Shown piece after piece: positions 32,382 through 41,010 of a stretch of 49,223 nucleotides of DNA. Each line of letters opens with the position of its first letter. Within the stretch, counting starts at the first letter, position 1. The notes under the pieces are model-generated. The model had not been told where the DNA came from. It ran no database searches and saw only the letters and a list, made by a program, of their open reading frames with translations. The translations under genes were made by a program, and so were the position numbers. Source of the DNA: Verrucomicrobiota bacterium (GTDB lineage Bacteria; Verrucomicrobiota; Verrucomicrobiia; Chthoniobacterales; UBA10450); NCBI GenBank assembly GCA_003218535.1, contig QHNV01000042.1, positions 1 through 49,223 on the forward strand, given 5' to 3'.

Positions 32382-32477
32382 GCCGTTTGGAGTGGGCCTT
32401 GCTCAGTTCAAAGCCGGCCACTCGCCTTCTGGATCTGTGCTGGCCGCTCGTTCACGATTGCGGCGAGACTCTCCATT

Positions 32478-32945
32478 TCAGACCTTGGCTCTGCGATTGC
32501 CTTTTAATCTCCCATTTGTGCTGTCATTTGAGCCGTTCCCCGATGAGGACGTCGCGAGCGCCCGGATTTCTGGTCCGAGTGGATCGACAAAACGCAAGCG
32601 CTTTGCGATGGAGTGATTCGGCAGGTATTCGATAAGTTGTCGAATCCGTTGATACACGACGGAGCCAGGTGCATCGGTTCGAATGGCAAACGCTAAATAG
32701 CGCGCCGGTTGATCGTCCGCGGCCTGCGCGACGAGATCCCAGTAGATTTTCGGGCTTGGCCACTCTTTCCACGGATTCAGGGGAAAGTGATGACGGAGTA
32801 TTCCCAATAGCCTTTTGGCGAATCGGCGAGGCCACGACTGTAAGGCGGTCAGGTAGTCATAGGCTGTGAGAAGATAGATCTTTACGCGCGCTGCTGGAAC
32901 GAGAGAGACATGCTGCCCTTCCTTTTTTGTACTAGATACACTCAT
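32478..32945 (-). CDS. Hypothetical protein (about 155 aa)
   Basis: Low-confidence call. The sequence has natural-looking composition: KIYLLTAYDYLTALQSWPRRF, WPSPKIYWDLVAQAADDQPARY, VVYQRIRQLIEYLPNHSIAKRL. It ends in a Ser/Asn/Gly-rich tail (SSSGNGSNDSTNGR). There is no match I recognise and no signal peptide. The plus-strand shadows (32387 and 32392) look worse. It could be a real small gene or the remnant of a longer one. The next 234 bp (32946-33179) before the tRNA show nothing. Confidence 0.4.
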   Translation of the reverse strand: MSVSSTKKEGQHVSLVPAARVKIYLLTAYDYLTALQSWPRRFAKRLLGILRHHFPLNPWKEWPSPKIYWDLVAQAADDQPARYLAFAIRTDAPGSVVYQRIRQLIEYLPNHSIAKRLRFVDPLGPEIRALATSSSGNGSNDSTNGRLKGNRRAKV

Positions 32946-33179
32946 TCAGCGGTACATCATCTACGGTGATGTGGTCGATATTTCGCGGTTGGATCTAAGA
33001 CCCTGGGAAACCCGCGAGGGGCCACGCTGGTGGTGCTACTGCGATCGTGTCAGCGTGAAGTAATCTGGCAGGTGCGGCAAGTCTGCTGGAAGTCAAAATC
33101 GCGCCCGGTCTAGGGGTGAGTTTCGACCTGGCAGGTGAAAACTTTCAGACAAGACGCATTTACCCATGAAAACGCGGAG

Positions 33180-33250
33180 AGCGGGCAACGGGAATCGAAC
33201 CCGCATGGCCAGCTTGGAAGGCTGGAACTTTACCATTAAGCTATGCCCGC
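33180..33250 (-). tRNA. tRNA-Gly (anticodon TCC)
   Basis: Read on the minus strand, the gene begins GCGGGCATAGCTTAATGG and ends with GGTTCGATTCCCG then TTGCCCGCT. The acceptor stem GCGGGC/GCCCGC pairs perfectly. The anticodon stem is CCAGC/GCTGG with loop CTTCCAA, giving anticodon TCC. The T arm has GGTTCGATTCC. No CCA is encoded. 71 nt. Confidence 0.97.
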
Positions 33251-33397
33251 GTGTGAGCTGATTACTGAAATTCTAAACTTAAGCGAATAAATAGTGACTG
33301 GCGCTGGTGAATAGTCAAAGGTGGGCTCGAATCGAGGGGCTACGAATGCGCCATTGGCGAGGCGCTAATCCGCAGCACGCGAGGGCGCATGTGCTCC

Positions 33398-34648
33398 CTA
33401 TTTCTCGAATGCAGCGGCGACTAGAGTGGCGTTGTGACCCCCGAAGCCGAAGGAGTTGTTGAGGGCAATGCGCACTTTCTTTTCGCGCGCGACGTTTGGC
33501 GTGTAATCCAGATCACATCCTTCGCCGAGATTTTCTAAATTGATTGTAGGCGGGATTACGGAATCGCGGATAGCAAGTGCGCATGCCGCCATTTCTACTC
33601 CACCGGCGCCGCCTAACAAGTGGCCCGTCATCGATTTTGTAGAACTGACAGAGAGCTCGTAAGCATCTTCTCCGAAGACCTGCTTGATGGCGCGTGTCTC
33701 GCAAAGATCGCCAATATCGGTCGAAGTGGCATGCGCGTTGATGTAATCCACTTGGTCAGGCAATATGCGGGCATGCTCGAGCGCCAATTGCATGGCGCGC
33801 GCCGCGCCTTCGCCGTCCGACGGCGGAGCCGTCATATGGTAAGCGTCGGCAGAAAGGCCGTATCCTATAATTTCGCAATAAATTTTCGCGCCACGCGCTT
33901 TGGCATGCTCCAATTCTTCCACCACTACGATTCCTGCGCCCTCGCTCATTACAAAGCCGTCCCGATCGCGATCGAACGGACGTGAAGCGCGCTCGGGTTC
34001 ATCGTTGCGTGTGCTCAGCGCCTTCATTGCTGAAAACCCGCCTAGACCGATCTCGACAATCGAAGCCTCCGAGCCTCCGGCAAGGAAAATATCGGCGTCG
34101 CCAAATTTGATGATTCGCCAGGATTCACCGATCGCATTGTTCGATGTCGCGCAGGCGGTAACGATACACATGTTCGGCCCGCGGAGATTGAACTCCATCG
34201 AGATGAGACCGCTGGCCATATTGCTGATCAACATTGGAATGGTGAACGGCGAATTTCGCCCGGGTCCTTTTGATAACAAAATCACCAACTGATCCTGCAA
34301 CGTTTTCAGGCCGCCAATGCCGCTGCTAACGAGGACACCGAAACGATCTCTGCGCTCTAGCTTCTCTGCATCAATCCCGCTGTCTTCTAGAGCCATTTTT
34401 GCTGCTGCCATTGCAAGATGTCCAAATCGATCGGTGCGGCGGACATCCTTTGGATTTTTGAAGAATGGCTTCGGATCGAAGTCGCGGACTTGGCCGCCGA
34501 TTTGGCAATCGTAACCGGTGGTATCGAATGCATCGATTTTGCGAATACCACTGACGCCGTTCTTTAGACTCGTCCAGAATGTCTCCACATCATTGCCGAT
34601 CGGTGTGACGGCGCCCAAACCTGTAATGACGACTCTGCGATCATTCAT
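33398..34648 (-). CDS. fabF: Beta-ketoacyl-ACP synthase II
   Basis: FabF condenses malonyl-ACP with acyl-ACP in fatty acid elongation. The active-site cysteine is in CIVTACATSNNAIGES. The two histidines are in YINAHATSTDIGD and FGFGGHNATLV. The N-terminus RRVVITGLGAVTPIGNDVE and DRDGFVMSEGAGIVVVEELEHA are typical. 416 aa, full length. No acpP or other fab gene is adjacent; guaB3 lies upstream with 88 bp between, so a shared transcript is possible. The gap downstream (33251-33397) before the tRNA shows nothing. Confidence 0.96.
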   Translation of the reverse strand: MNDRRVVITGLGAVTPIGNDVETFWTSLKNGVSGIRKIDAFDTTGYDCQIGGQVRDFDPKPFFKNPKDVRRTDRFGHLAMAAAKMALEDSGIDAEKLERRDRFGVLVSSGIGGLKTLQDQLVILLSKGPGRNSPFTIPMLISNMASGLISMEFNLRGPNMCIVTACATSNNAIGESWRIIKFGDADIFLAGGSEASIVEIGLGGFSAMKALSTRNDEPERASRPFDRDRDGFVMSEGAGIVVVEELEHAKARGAKIYCEIIGYGLSADAYHMTAPPSDGEGAARAMQLALEHARILPDQVDYINAHATSTDIGDLCETRAIKQVFGEDAYELSVSSTKSMTGHLLGGAGGVEMAACALAIRDSVIPPTINLENLGEGCDLDYTPNVAREKKVRIALNNSFGFGGHNATLVAAAFEK

Positions 34649-34736
34649 AAATGATGAGTGACTAATGACGAGTGTTAAGTGAAGAAGCGGCGAGCGACAA
34701 TTAACTTGTCACACGTCGCTTGTCACTGGTCACTTT

Positions 34737-35915
34737 TTAGCTGGTCCCCATTCCGACGCTTTGAACGGTTTGGAAGAGTTTCCCTTCAGTCTTGATTGAA
34801 GGCGCGATAATGATTTCGGTTTGCTGGAATTCGGCAATGTTGCGCGCGCCAACGTTCCCCATGCAGGTAGTAATCGCGCCGACTAAATTTTGACTACCGT
34901 CATCCACCTCTGCCGGACCGAACAGGATTTGTTTCAACGAGCCAGTAGCTCCGACTTTGATACGAGTCCCTCGCGGGAGATTTGCATGCGAAGTTGCCAT
35001 TCCCCAGTGATAGCCGCGACCGGGTGCTTCTTCGGCTCTGGCAAACGCGCTCCCCACCATCACGGCGTCCGCGCCGCAGGCGAGCGCTTTGCAGACATCG
35101 CCGCCTCTGCTCATCCCCCCATCGGTGATGATTGGGACATATCGCGAAGTTTTTTTGAAGTAAGCGTCGCGCGCCGCAGCGCAATCGACTGTCGCAGTGA
35201 CTTGCGGGACGCCGAGACCCAAAACGCCACGCGAAGTGCAAGCAGCCCCTGGTCCGACCCCTACCAATACCGCAGCCGGTCCGCATTCCATGATTTCGGA
35301 CGTCACATCGTAACCGACGGTGTTGCCGACGATCACGGGAATGCGCATCTCACGACAAAATTTTTCCAGATCCAGCGATTTATATTCCGACGAAACATGC
35401 CGGACGGTGGAGACCGTGCTTTGCACAACGAAAACGTCCGCACCTGCTTCCTGTGCGATCTTCCCAAATTCCGCGGCACGCTGCGGAATGGAACTGACCG
35501 CTGCTACCGCTCCGCCGTCTTTAATTTGTCGCACGCGGGCCGCAATCAAATCTTCCTGGATTGGCTCCTGATAAATCCTTTGCAACAGCGCGGTGATGTC
35601 CGCTTTGTCGGCCTCGACAATTTTTTGCAGAACTTCCCTTGGGTTTTTGTAGCGCGTTTGGACGCCTTCCAGATTAAGAACAGCAAGCCCGCCGAGTTTG
35701 CTCATGGCGATGGCGAATGGGACATCGACCACACCATCCATAGCGCTCGCGAGGATGGGAATTTTCAGCACCAGCGGGTCCGCGTCTTTGCGTGGCAAAC
35801 CGAAGGTAATATCTACTTCATTTGGGTTAACCGTTACCCGGCCCGGAACGAGCGCGATTTCGTCGAATCCATAGGTCACGCGTGCTTTGCGATTGCGACC
35901 AATCCACATTCCCAT
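34737..35915 (-). CDS. guaB3: GuaB3-family IMP dehydrogenase-related protein
   Basis: GuaB3 proteins are IMPDH/GMPR-fold TIM barrels without CBS domains, widespread in actinobacteria, cyanobacteria and related groups. ARVTYGFDEIALVPGRV and LKIPILASAMDGVVD form the first half. GVGPGAACTSRGVLG holds the likely catalytic cysteine of the loop (G..C.T). YVPIITDGGMSRGGDVCKALACGA is the phosphate-binding part. 392 aa, typical of GuaB3 and shorter than standard GuaB. The start may be either ATG (MGM). It is the last gene of the ExbB/ExbD/TonB-like/zinc-ribbon operon (2 bp after the zinc-ribbon gene). The large antisense ORF on the plus strand is a shadow. Confidence 0.9.
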   Translation of the reverse strand: MGMWIGRNRKARVTYGFDEIALVPGRVTVNPNEVDITFGLPRKDADPLVLKIPILASAMDGVVDVPFAIAMSKLGGLAVLNLEGVQTRYKNPREVLQKIVEADKADITALLQRIYQEPIQEDLIAARVRQIKDGGAVAAVSSIPQRAAEFGKIAQEAGADVFVVQSTVSTVRHVSSEYKSLDLEKFCREMRIPVIVGNTVGYDVTSEIMECGPAAVLVGVGPGAACTSRGVLGLGVPQVTATVDCAAARDAYFKKTSRYVPIITDGGMSRGGDVCKALACGADAVMVGSAFARAEEAPGRGYHWGMATSHANLPRGTRIKVGATGSLKQILFGPAEVDDGSQNLVGAITTCMGNVGARNIAEFQQTEIIIAPSIKTEGKLFQTVQSVGMGTS

Positions 35916-35917
35916 GC

Positions 35918-36157
35918 TTAAATTTGCTCCATTCTAAATCGTTCGTTCAAACTTCCACAGCGGGGACACCGTGGCAGCAATGCGTCGGTTCGATCCTCAA
36001 ATTCGAACGCGCAAATTACGCAGCGCAGCCGATACTCCAAGGCTCGGCGCTCCCGGCGCCGGCGATTCCATTCTCCCACTATCCAAAGCAAGAAAACTAC
36101 CGCAAGAAAAAGCAGCAAATAAATCGTGACCAGGATGGCAAGACTGACGCGGATCAC
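35918..36157 (-). CDS. Small membrane protein with a zinc-ribbon C-terminus
   Basis: 79 aa. One N-terminal membrane helix (SLAILVTIYLLLFLAVVFLLWIV) is followed by a basic stretch and a cytoplasmic zinc ribbon with two Cys pairs (RCVICAFEFED then PRCPRCGSL). The start overlaps the stop of the TonB-like gene by 4 bp, and its stop is 2 bp before guaB3. No named family is recognised. Its fixed place in the operon suggests an accessory role in the ExbB/ExbD complex or simple co-expression. Confidence 0.78.
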   Translation of the reverse strand: MIRVSLAILVTIYLLLFLAVVFLLWIVGEWNRRRRERRALEYRLRCVICAFEFEDRTDALLPRCPRCGSLNERFRMEQI

Positions 36158-36933
36158 GGAGTAGCAGTTTCTGTCGGTTGCGAATTGGCCCGAACAACAT
36201 CAGTTCCCCGTTCGACTGTCGCAATTCCCCAAATGAGAGCGGAACCTTGCTGTAAAGGAAACCGGCACAGCGTCAGATAGTGGCGTGCTTGTTCATCGAG
36301 AAGGGGATCGCCTGACGAGTTCAGCGGAAAGCTATAGCGAATTTCGCCCGTGCTGCCAACGGCGACGCGAAACCGGATTGCTTCAGGGGTTTTGTTATTG
36401 GATGCAGTAAAACCGAACTCGGGCAAACTCGTATCGCCTAAAGGCAGGAGGTCTTCCGAAAATGAGACAAACGTTTTACTCGGACCAACAGCTGGCATCG
36501 TTTGATGATGAAGAAAGGGCACAGGCCCCGGCGGATGCGCGCTGGGGATACTTAGATCGACATCCAATCTGGGCACCTCTTTCAAGGCTGGCTCCACCCC
36601 AAAATAAGACGGGACGTATTCAACTTTAGGCAGCGCGTGCAGCCTCGCCTCAGGTGGCTGCTGGGTCGCAAAGGCGAGCGCTGGATCTTCCGCGTCGATC
36701 CAGCGTAGTAAGCTTCGGCCTTCTTCAGAGCTAGAACTAATTACACTGATACGCGCTGGCGGCGGCAACAATGAAACCGTCGGCGGATAGACGATTTGGA
36801 AAAGGTAGAAGCAGAAGGCGTGCGCCAGGAGGGACAATACTAAGAAACCCGCAATTGCCAGTCGTTCGCTCTGCGGTCGCTCCCAGCTAAAAAGTAGTGG
36901 CTCAGTAGTTAAGTCCGGAGCAGAGACGTTCAT
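36154..36933 (-). CDS. TonB-like periplasmic energy-transducer protein
   Basis: One membrane helix near the N-terminus (LAIAGFLVLSLLAHAFCFYLF) is followed by a proline-rich linker (YPPTVSLLPPPARI, HPPGPVPFLHH). The C-terminal ~90-residue domain (AIRFRVAVGSTGEIRYSFPLNSSG, LLDEQARHYLTLCRFPLQQG) resembles TonB-type C-termini. 259 aa. Together with ExbD and ExbB just upstream it forms a likely TonB-type energy transduction system. No TonB-dependent receptor gene is in the window. Both ends overlap neighbouring genes by 4 bp (ATGA). Confidence 0.78.
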   Translation of the reverse strand: MNVSAPDLTTEPLLFSWERPQSERLAIAGFLVLSLLAHAFCFYLFQIVYPPTVSLLPPPARISVISSSSEEGRSLLRWIDAEDPALAFATQQPPEARLHALPKVEYVPSYFGVEPALKEVPRLDVDLSIPSAHPPGPVPFLHHQTMPAVGPSKTFVSFSEDLLPLGDTSLPEFGFTASNNKTPEAIRFRVAVGSTGEIRYSFPLNSSGDPLLDEQARHYLTLCRFPLQQGSALIWGIATVERGTDVVRANSQPTETATP

Positions 36934-37334
36934 TGTGGAGGAGTCGCAGCCAGGGCTACTGAAGTGATCCCGTGTTCGAGCGCAGCATTCGTTACACGAA
37001 TAACTGTTTCGTAAGGAGTCAAACGATCAGCTTTGATGATTATCGATTTGCCGTCGTGCTTCGCGGCATCCAGCAACGGCCCAAGTTGTTCGATGGTGAC
37101 CCTTTGGTCCCGAAAGTAGACTGCCGGCGCTGCGCCGCCGGTGATGCTTATAATTTGCTGGTTGACCTGCGGTGCAAGGGTAAAACGCGAGAACGGCATG
37201 GAAACAGAGATTCCTGGCTGCAAAATAAAATTCGAACTAAGCAAAAGGAAAAAAAACAGAAGAAATACAACGTCGGCCAACGCCAGAAGCACCAGCCAGG
37301 CGAAATTATATTCCTTGGTCCGACTTAGCTTCAT
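36930..37334 (-). CDS. exbD: ExbD/TolR-family protein (second set)
   Basis: 134 aa. Short cytoplasmic tail, then one membrane helix with the conserved aspartate (LLALADVVFLLFFFLLL), then a periplasmic domain (YFRDQRVTIEQLGPLLDAAKHD, SIIIKADRLTPYETVIRVTNAALEHGI). Differs from the 10.5-kb ExbD, so it is not a recent duplicate. It sits 32 bp after exbB and overlaps the TonB-like gene by 4 bp. Confidence 0.9.
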   Translation of the reverse strand: MKLSRTKEYNFAWLVLLALADVVFLLFFFLLLSSNFILQPGISVSMPFSRFTLAPQVNQQIISITGGAAPAVYFRDQRVTIEQLGPLLDAAKHDGKSIIIKADRLTPYETVIRVTNAALEHGITSVALAATPPQ

Positions 37335-37366
37335 ACGGCGGGGATGCCTGTCGATTTAGCAAATGA

Positions 37367-38041
37367 TCAATCGATACGTGCATCGGATTGAACCGATTCT
37401 TCCGCGGGTTGGAAACTGATGATGCCGCTAAGCGGCCGGCTCTCAGTCAGCATGTGAACAATCTCAATCCCGGCGCGCTCCATATCGTGGAGCATGGTAT
37501 TCACGCGGGCAGAGAGGTAACTGTAAGCGACAAACGTTGGCGTGGCGACGACCAACCCAGCGGCGGTTGTCAACAAACTCTTGTAAACGCCGCTGGAAAG
37601 CTCGGTCACACTGGCGTAACCGCCACTGGAGGCCACGGTGCCGAAGGCATCAATCATTCCGGCGACGGTTCCGAGTAGACCCAATAGCGGCGTAAGAAAG
37701 GCGATTGTTGCCAGCACTCCAAGGAACCGCTCGAGCTTGGGTACTTCGAGTTGAGCGGCCTCTTGGACAATATCGCGCAGTTCGCTACGCGGCGCATCAT
37801 GTCGGATTATCGCCGCATGGATCACCCGCGCGACTGGCCCAGGGGTCCCGGCCGACTCATGCAGCGCCTCAGCGAAATTGCGCCGCCGGATGATATTCGA
37901 GAGACCCTTCAAAAATTCACCGACATGAATTGTTGCCCGGTGCAAGTAAAACAGGCGTTCAAGGAAAACCGCAATGGAGATGATGCTGCACGCCGCAATT
38001 GGCCACATCAACAGTCCGCCCTTTTGGATGTAGTCGATCAC
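37367..38041 (-). CDS. exbB: ExbB/TolQ-family proton channel (second set)
   Basis: 224 aa. First gene of the ExbB-ExbD-TonB-like-zinc-ribbon-guaB3 run. The N-terminal helix is GGLLMWPIAACSIISIAVFLERLFYL. Cytoplasmic helices follow (NFAEALHESAGTPGPVARVIHAA). The paired channel helices are LGVLATIAFLTPLLGLLGTVAGMIDAFG and SLLTTAAGLVVATPTFVAYSYL. Unlike the 9.7-kb paralogue it lacks a cleavable signal sequence. Starts 69 bp after the class-IV aminotransferase gene ends. Confidence 0.92.
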   Translation of the reverse strand: MIDYIQKGGLLMWPIAACSIISIAVFLERLFYLHRATIHVGEFLKGLSNIIRRRNFAEALHESAGTPGPVARVIHAAIIRHDAPRSELRDIVQEAAQLEVPKLERFLGVLATIAFLTPLLGLLGTVAGMIDAFGTVASSGGYASVTELSSGVYKSLLTTAAGLVVATPTFVAYSYLSARVNTMLHDMERAGIEIVHMLTESRPLSGIISFQPAEESVQSDARID

Positions 38042-38110
38042 GAGAGTGTTTTCTTAGACCTCTTTGGCGAAAGTCGCAAGCCGACACCTATTGACAGGAA
38101 AGCCGAGCAA

Positions 38111-39013
38111 CTAGACGACTAGAGTTCCCTCGCTCGTGGTGCGCTGGGCGTAAAGATCGCTTAAGCGTTTTGTGATTGGGCCAACCTTGCCGCTTTTGAT
38201 CTGGCAATTGTCGATCTTAATTACGCCGGCGAGTTCGCCCATCGTGCCCGTGCAAAACACTTCATTCGCTCCGTACACATCGGCAAGCGATAAATCGGCT
38301 TCGACGCAATGAATCTTTTCGGCAGCACAAATCTCGATTATCGTCGCGCGCGTAATTCCTTCAGGGCATGCCACCACCCGGCTCGTCGCCAGAGCGCCAT
38401 TGCGCACGATAAACACATGGGTCGCATTCGTTTCCGCAACGAAACCGCGCGTATCGAGCATGAGCGCGTCATCCGCGCCCGCGTTGTTCGCTTCAATCTT
38501 TGCCAGAATCGAATTCAGCAGATTCGCGTGATGAATTCGCGCATCGAGAATCTCCGGCGGCGGCCGCCGCACCTTGCTCGTGACCAACGTCAGTCCTGTC
38601 TTCGCGTAAACCGGCGCCTTGTGTTCGGCGAGCACGATTAACGTCGGCCCGCTTTGGTTCAGACGCGGGTCCATGCCCGACGTGATTTTGACGCCGCGTG
38701 TTAGCGTGAGGCGAATATGAACCCCGTCGCGCATTTTGTTTGCGGCAAGCGTGCGTCTGATTTCTTCGATAATTTTTTCCCGTGGCTGAATTTCGGCGAA
38801 CGAGAGCGCCCGCGCCGAACGTTCCAGCCGATCGAGATGTTCGTGAAGTTTGAAAATGCGGCCGTTGTAGAGCCGCAATCCTTCCCACACCGCGTCCCCT
38901 CCTTGCACCGCCGAATCGAACGGGCTTATCCCAGCCTTATCGCGATGCAGAAGCTCCCCGTTGATGTTCACAATCAGGTCGCGGTTTCGTTTGTCGAATT
39001 TCTGGAGCATCAC
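38111..39013 (-). CDS. Class-IV aminotransferase, branched-chain amino acid type
   Basis: PLP-dependent fold-type IV enzyme (BCAT, or D-amino-acid or aminodeoxychorismate-lyase type). IVNINGELLHRDKAGISPFDSAVQGGDAVWEGLRLYNGRIFKLHEH gives the N-domain. The PLP lysine region is HHANLLNSILAKIEANNAGAD, with LMLDTRGFVAETNATHVF. CPEGITRATIIEICA and EVFCTGTMGELAGVIKID complete the active site. 300 aa. The MM start allows 39013 or 39010. It follows the sulfotransferase gene on the same strand (78 bp gap). BCAT is the best guess but substrate cannot be read. Confidence 0.85.
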   Translation of the reverse strand: MMLQKFDKRNRDLIVNINGELLHRDKAGISPFDSAVQGGDAVWEGLRLYNGRIFKLHEHLDRLERSARALSFAEIQPREKIIEEIRRTLAANKMRDGVHIRLTLTRGVKITSGMDPRLNQSGPTLIVLAEHKAPVYAKTGLTLVTSKVRRPPPEILDARIHHANLLNSILAKIEANNAGADDALMLDTRGFVAETNATHVFIVRNGALATSRVVACPEGITRATIIEICAAEKIHCVEADLSLADVYGANEVFCTGTMGELAGVIKIDNCQIKSGKVGPITKRLSDLYAQRTTSEGTLVV

Positions 39014-39091
39014 TTTGACCGCGGATTACGCGGATTTGGCTGATAAACAAACGAAGAAAATCTTTTAACCGGGTGATCCAGCATCCGCATT

Positions 39092-39832
39092 TCAACGCAG
39101 TCGATATTCGTACAATCTTTGGTAACACTCGCCGCAGCGTTCGTAAATTTCACCGAACTGCTCCGGTATCTCATCATCTCTGGGACGATACGGCCGAAAC
39201 GATGTCGATCTTGCCACTTCGCCATACCAATGCTTTGCCCAAATACCATCGGTCTCGCGGAAGCCTGGCGGCCACGAAAGCATCGACTCGGTAAAGTCGA
39301 CACCGACCGCCTTGCAAAGTAGCCGCAACATTCGTTTTGGATTTTCCAGCACATCTTTTGCATCGAGGATTGGCGGAATCGCATTCGTGCGAGCGCGGAC
39401 GAAATCGAAGATCTCCATTTGTTGCACATAGCCGAGATCTTCCAGCGCTGGGTCCTCGCGCTTTTTGCGGTACGAGACAATGACTTCGCGCGGGTCGCGA
39501 ATAAGAAAACAATTCGTAACCGAGCCGAGCCATTGCCGATCGATATCGGGGAGGAGATGATGCGTCATCTGCTTTTGAAAGAAAATCCGCTTACCGTTAG
39601 GAATTGGCCCGGTCAATTGCGCTACGACTTTCCGCCAGTCCGTCTCACCGGTGGCGATTACTTCATCTGCGCCCGGATGCTGCTTCCTGGTCGCCTTTAG
39701 GTAGTAGGCGTAAAACGGCTCATCGATGACAAAGGTATCGCGCCGATTATCCCAGGCGCGCATCATCGCGGTAGAGATGTTCCGCGGGCCCGACCACGTG
39801 GCAATGCGAATCGGAACTTCGATCTGGGACAT
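39092..39832 (-). CDS. Sulfotransferase-like P-loop protein paired with the aminotransferase
   Basis: 246 aa. The N-terminal RIATWSGPRNISTAMMRAWDN fits the 5' phosphosulfate loop of PAPS-dependent sulfotransferases. TNCFLIRDPREVIVSYRKK fits the 3'-phosphate-binding motif. FQKQMTHHLLPDID lies between. The C-terminal part (GIWAKHWYGEVARSTSFRPY) closes the fold. It precedes the class-IV aminotransferase, the same order as the two halves of a plant fusion protein I recall (BCAT-like chloroplast proteins with an N-terminal P-loop domain). Real sulfotransfer is not shown; the family may bind another nucleotide or phosphorylated substrate. Confidence 0.82.
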   Translation of the reverse strand: MSQIEVPIRIATWSGPRNISTAMMRAWDNRRDTFVIDEPFYAYYLKATRKQHPGADEVIATGETDWRKVVAQLTGPIPNGKRIFFQKQMTHHLLPDIDRQWLGSVTNCFLIRDPREVIVSYRKKREDPALEDLGYVQQMEIFDFVRARTNAIPPILDAKDVLENPKRMLRLLCKAVGVDFTESMLSWPPGFRETDGIWAKHWYGEVARSTSFRPYRPRDDEIPEQFGEIYERCGECYQRLYEYRLR

Positions 39833-40315
39833 CTCTTAAGATCAAATCACAACGAGTGTATTACAGGAAGCAATCGTCTGACGATCATGAGGGAATTCCA
39901 CAGATTTCCCTAAGAAATTCGTGTCGGTTCTGGCGAGCACGCATCTTGGAACGGGACCGGTTCCACAGCGGGCATTGCGCCGTCGATCCAAGCAAAAATT
40001 CCCTATGTCAGCAAAGTTGTCTTTCCCGACGCGGCATGTGTAGCCGTCGACAGCGGGCCGAATATCGTCAGTCGCAAAGCTGTGCGCTCGTCTGGGCGGA
40101 ACGCGGCTGAGCGTAATGCCATCGTCATCGATCGGTTTTTCAACACCAAACAAGAGGCGCTCACTTAGTCAAAAGCGCATCCGCATTTCATGACGGTGCG
40201 AATTCTGACGCCCGACGTCCGAATATTGCCAGCGGTGGTCGTTTCGATTTGAGAAGTGCGGAATGACTCCCAGCCGGTTTTGAATCCTCACTTACCGCAG
40301 ACGCGTGGTGACGTC
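39833..40315. other. 483-bp stretch without a convincing gene
   Basis: The 103-aa minus-strand ORF (39842-40153) has Arg/Cys-rich, shadow-like composition and is not accepted. On the plus strand a short frame reads KIPYVSKVVFPDAACVAVDS... to a stop at 40166-40168. It could be the tail of a decayed gene, but I cannot identify it. No RNA gene, repeat or clear promoter was recognised. Confidence 0.4.
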
Positions 40316-40867
40316 CTAAGTCTTCGCAAAAACCCCAATCAACGGACGGCGGGATGGCGTTTTTGAACGAAAATCGCTCACGAAACCGTCCTCGGTGCGA
40401 ATCTCCACGTGACCGGCCGCGCTATTCGCGCCATAGACCAGCACCGCGCCCACTGGCGCTTGAAACGGATCCGAGACAGGAAGCTTCTTGAACCCATAAC
40501 TGTTGACCAATTCCTTCCCCGCCTCCTTTGCCAATAGGGTTGTGGGTCGCGAGCGCACCACGCCAGCGGCCACGAGCGCTTCCTTCACATAGTGCCAGCA
40601 TTTCGAAAGGGAGTGGGCATGGGCGCGTTCTTGGGCGATCGTAGCGGCCCGACGTAGTTTCGGATCGATCTTCGAATCCCGGGCAAACGGCTGCACAATT
40701 TTCTTCGGATAGTACTTGTCCACGATTTCTGCCGCTTGCTTTTTGCCGGACGCGTCCTCGTAGGTAAAAGTTGATTTTGCTGCCAGCGTGGTCAACGCCG
40801 CCGCCGAATGCGGACAAAATGCTGCGCAACAAAGGCCGATAACGAAAAGGGGGACGATTTTTGGCAT
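40316..40867 (-). CDS. Secreted NlpC/CHAP-like (papain-fold) hypothetical protein
   Basis: 183 aa with a signal peptide (PLFVIGLCCAAFCPHSAAAL). The C-terminal domain has CWHYVKEALVAAGVV, a cysteine at the head of a helix, and VLVYGANSAAGHVEIRTEDGFVSDF, a histidine in the next strand. That Cys...GHVEI layout is typical of NlpC/P60 and CHAP amidases, which cut peptidoglycan peptides. The AKEAGKELVNSYGFKKL insert is unusual. The assignment is by motif spacing only; a specific substrate is unknown. Alone between non-coding DNA and a 143-bp gap before the aldo/keto reductase gene. Confidence 0.68.
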   Translation of the reverse strand: MPKIVPLFVIGLCCAAFCPHSAAALTTLAAKSTFTYEDASGKKQAAEIVDKYYPKKIVQPFARDSKIDPKLRRAATIAQERAHAHSLSKCWHYVKEALVAAGVVRSRPTTLLAKEAGKELVNSYGFKKLPVSDPFQAPVGAVLVYGANSAAGHVEIRTEDGFVSDFRSKTPSRRPLIGVFAKT

Positions 40868-41010
40868 AAAGAGCGCGTCCTATCGGTCATCTTCGAGCCT
40901 TCCGCAAGCGATTTTTTCAAAAATCGGAATTTTTTCTGTGGACCATGCCGGATGGGTGCGGGAAGCCTCCAGCCGTGGGTAGCGAGTGGCCTCCCGATGG
41001 CCCTGGAAGG

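Noticed and set aside
32387-32635. Two short plus-strand ORFs (82 and 74 aa) after the glycosyltransferase
   Set aside because: They overlap each other in different frames and have Ser/Arg/Cys-rich shadow composition; the minus-strand frame looks better.
34890-35921. 343-aa plus-strand ORF antisense to guaB3
   Set aside because: Its composition is shadow-like (Arg/His/Cys/Phe-rich), and the opposite strand encodes a clear GuaB3 with catalytic and phosphate motifs.
39842-40153. 103-aa minus-strand ORF in the non-coding stretch
   Set aside because: Arg/Cys/Asp-rich without hydrophobic pattern, no ribosome site, no family resemblance.
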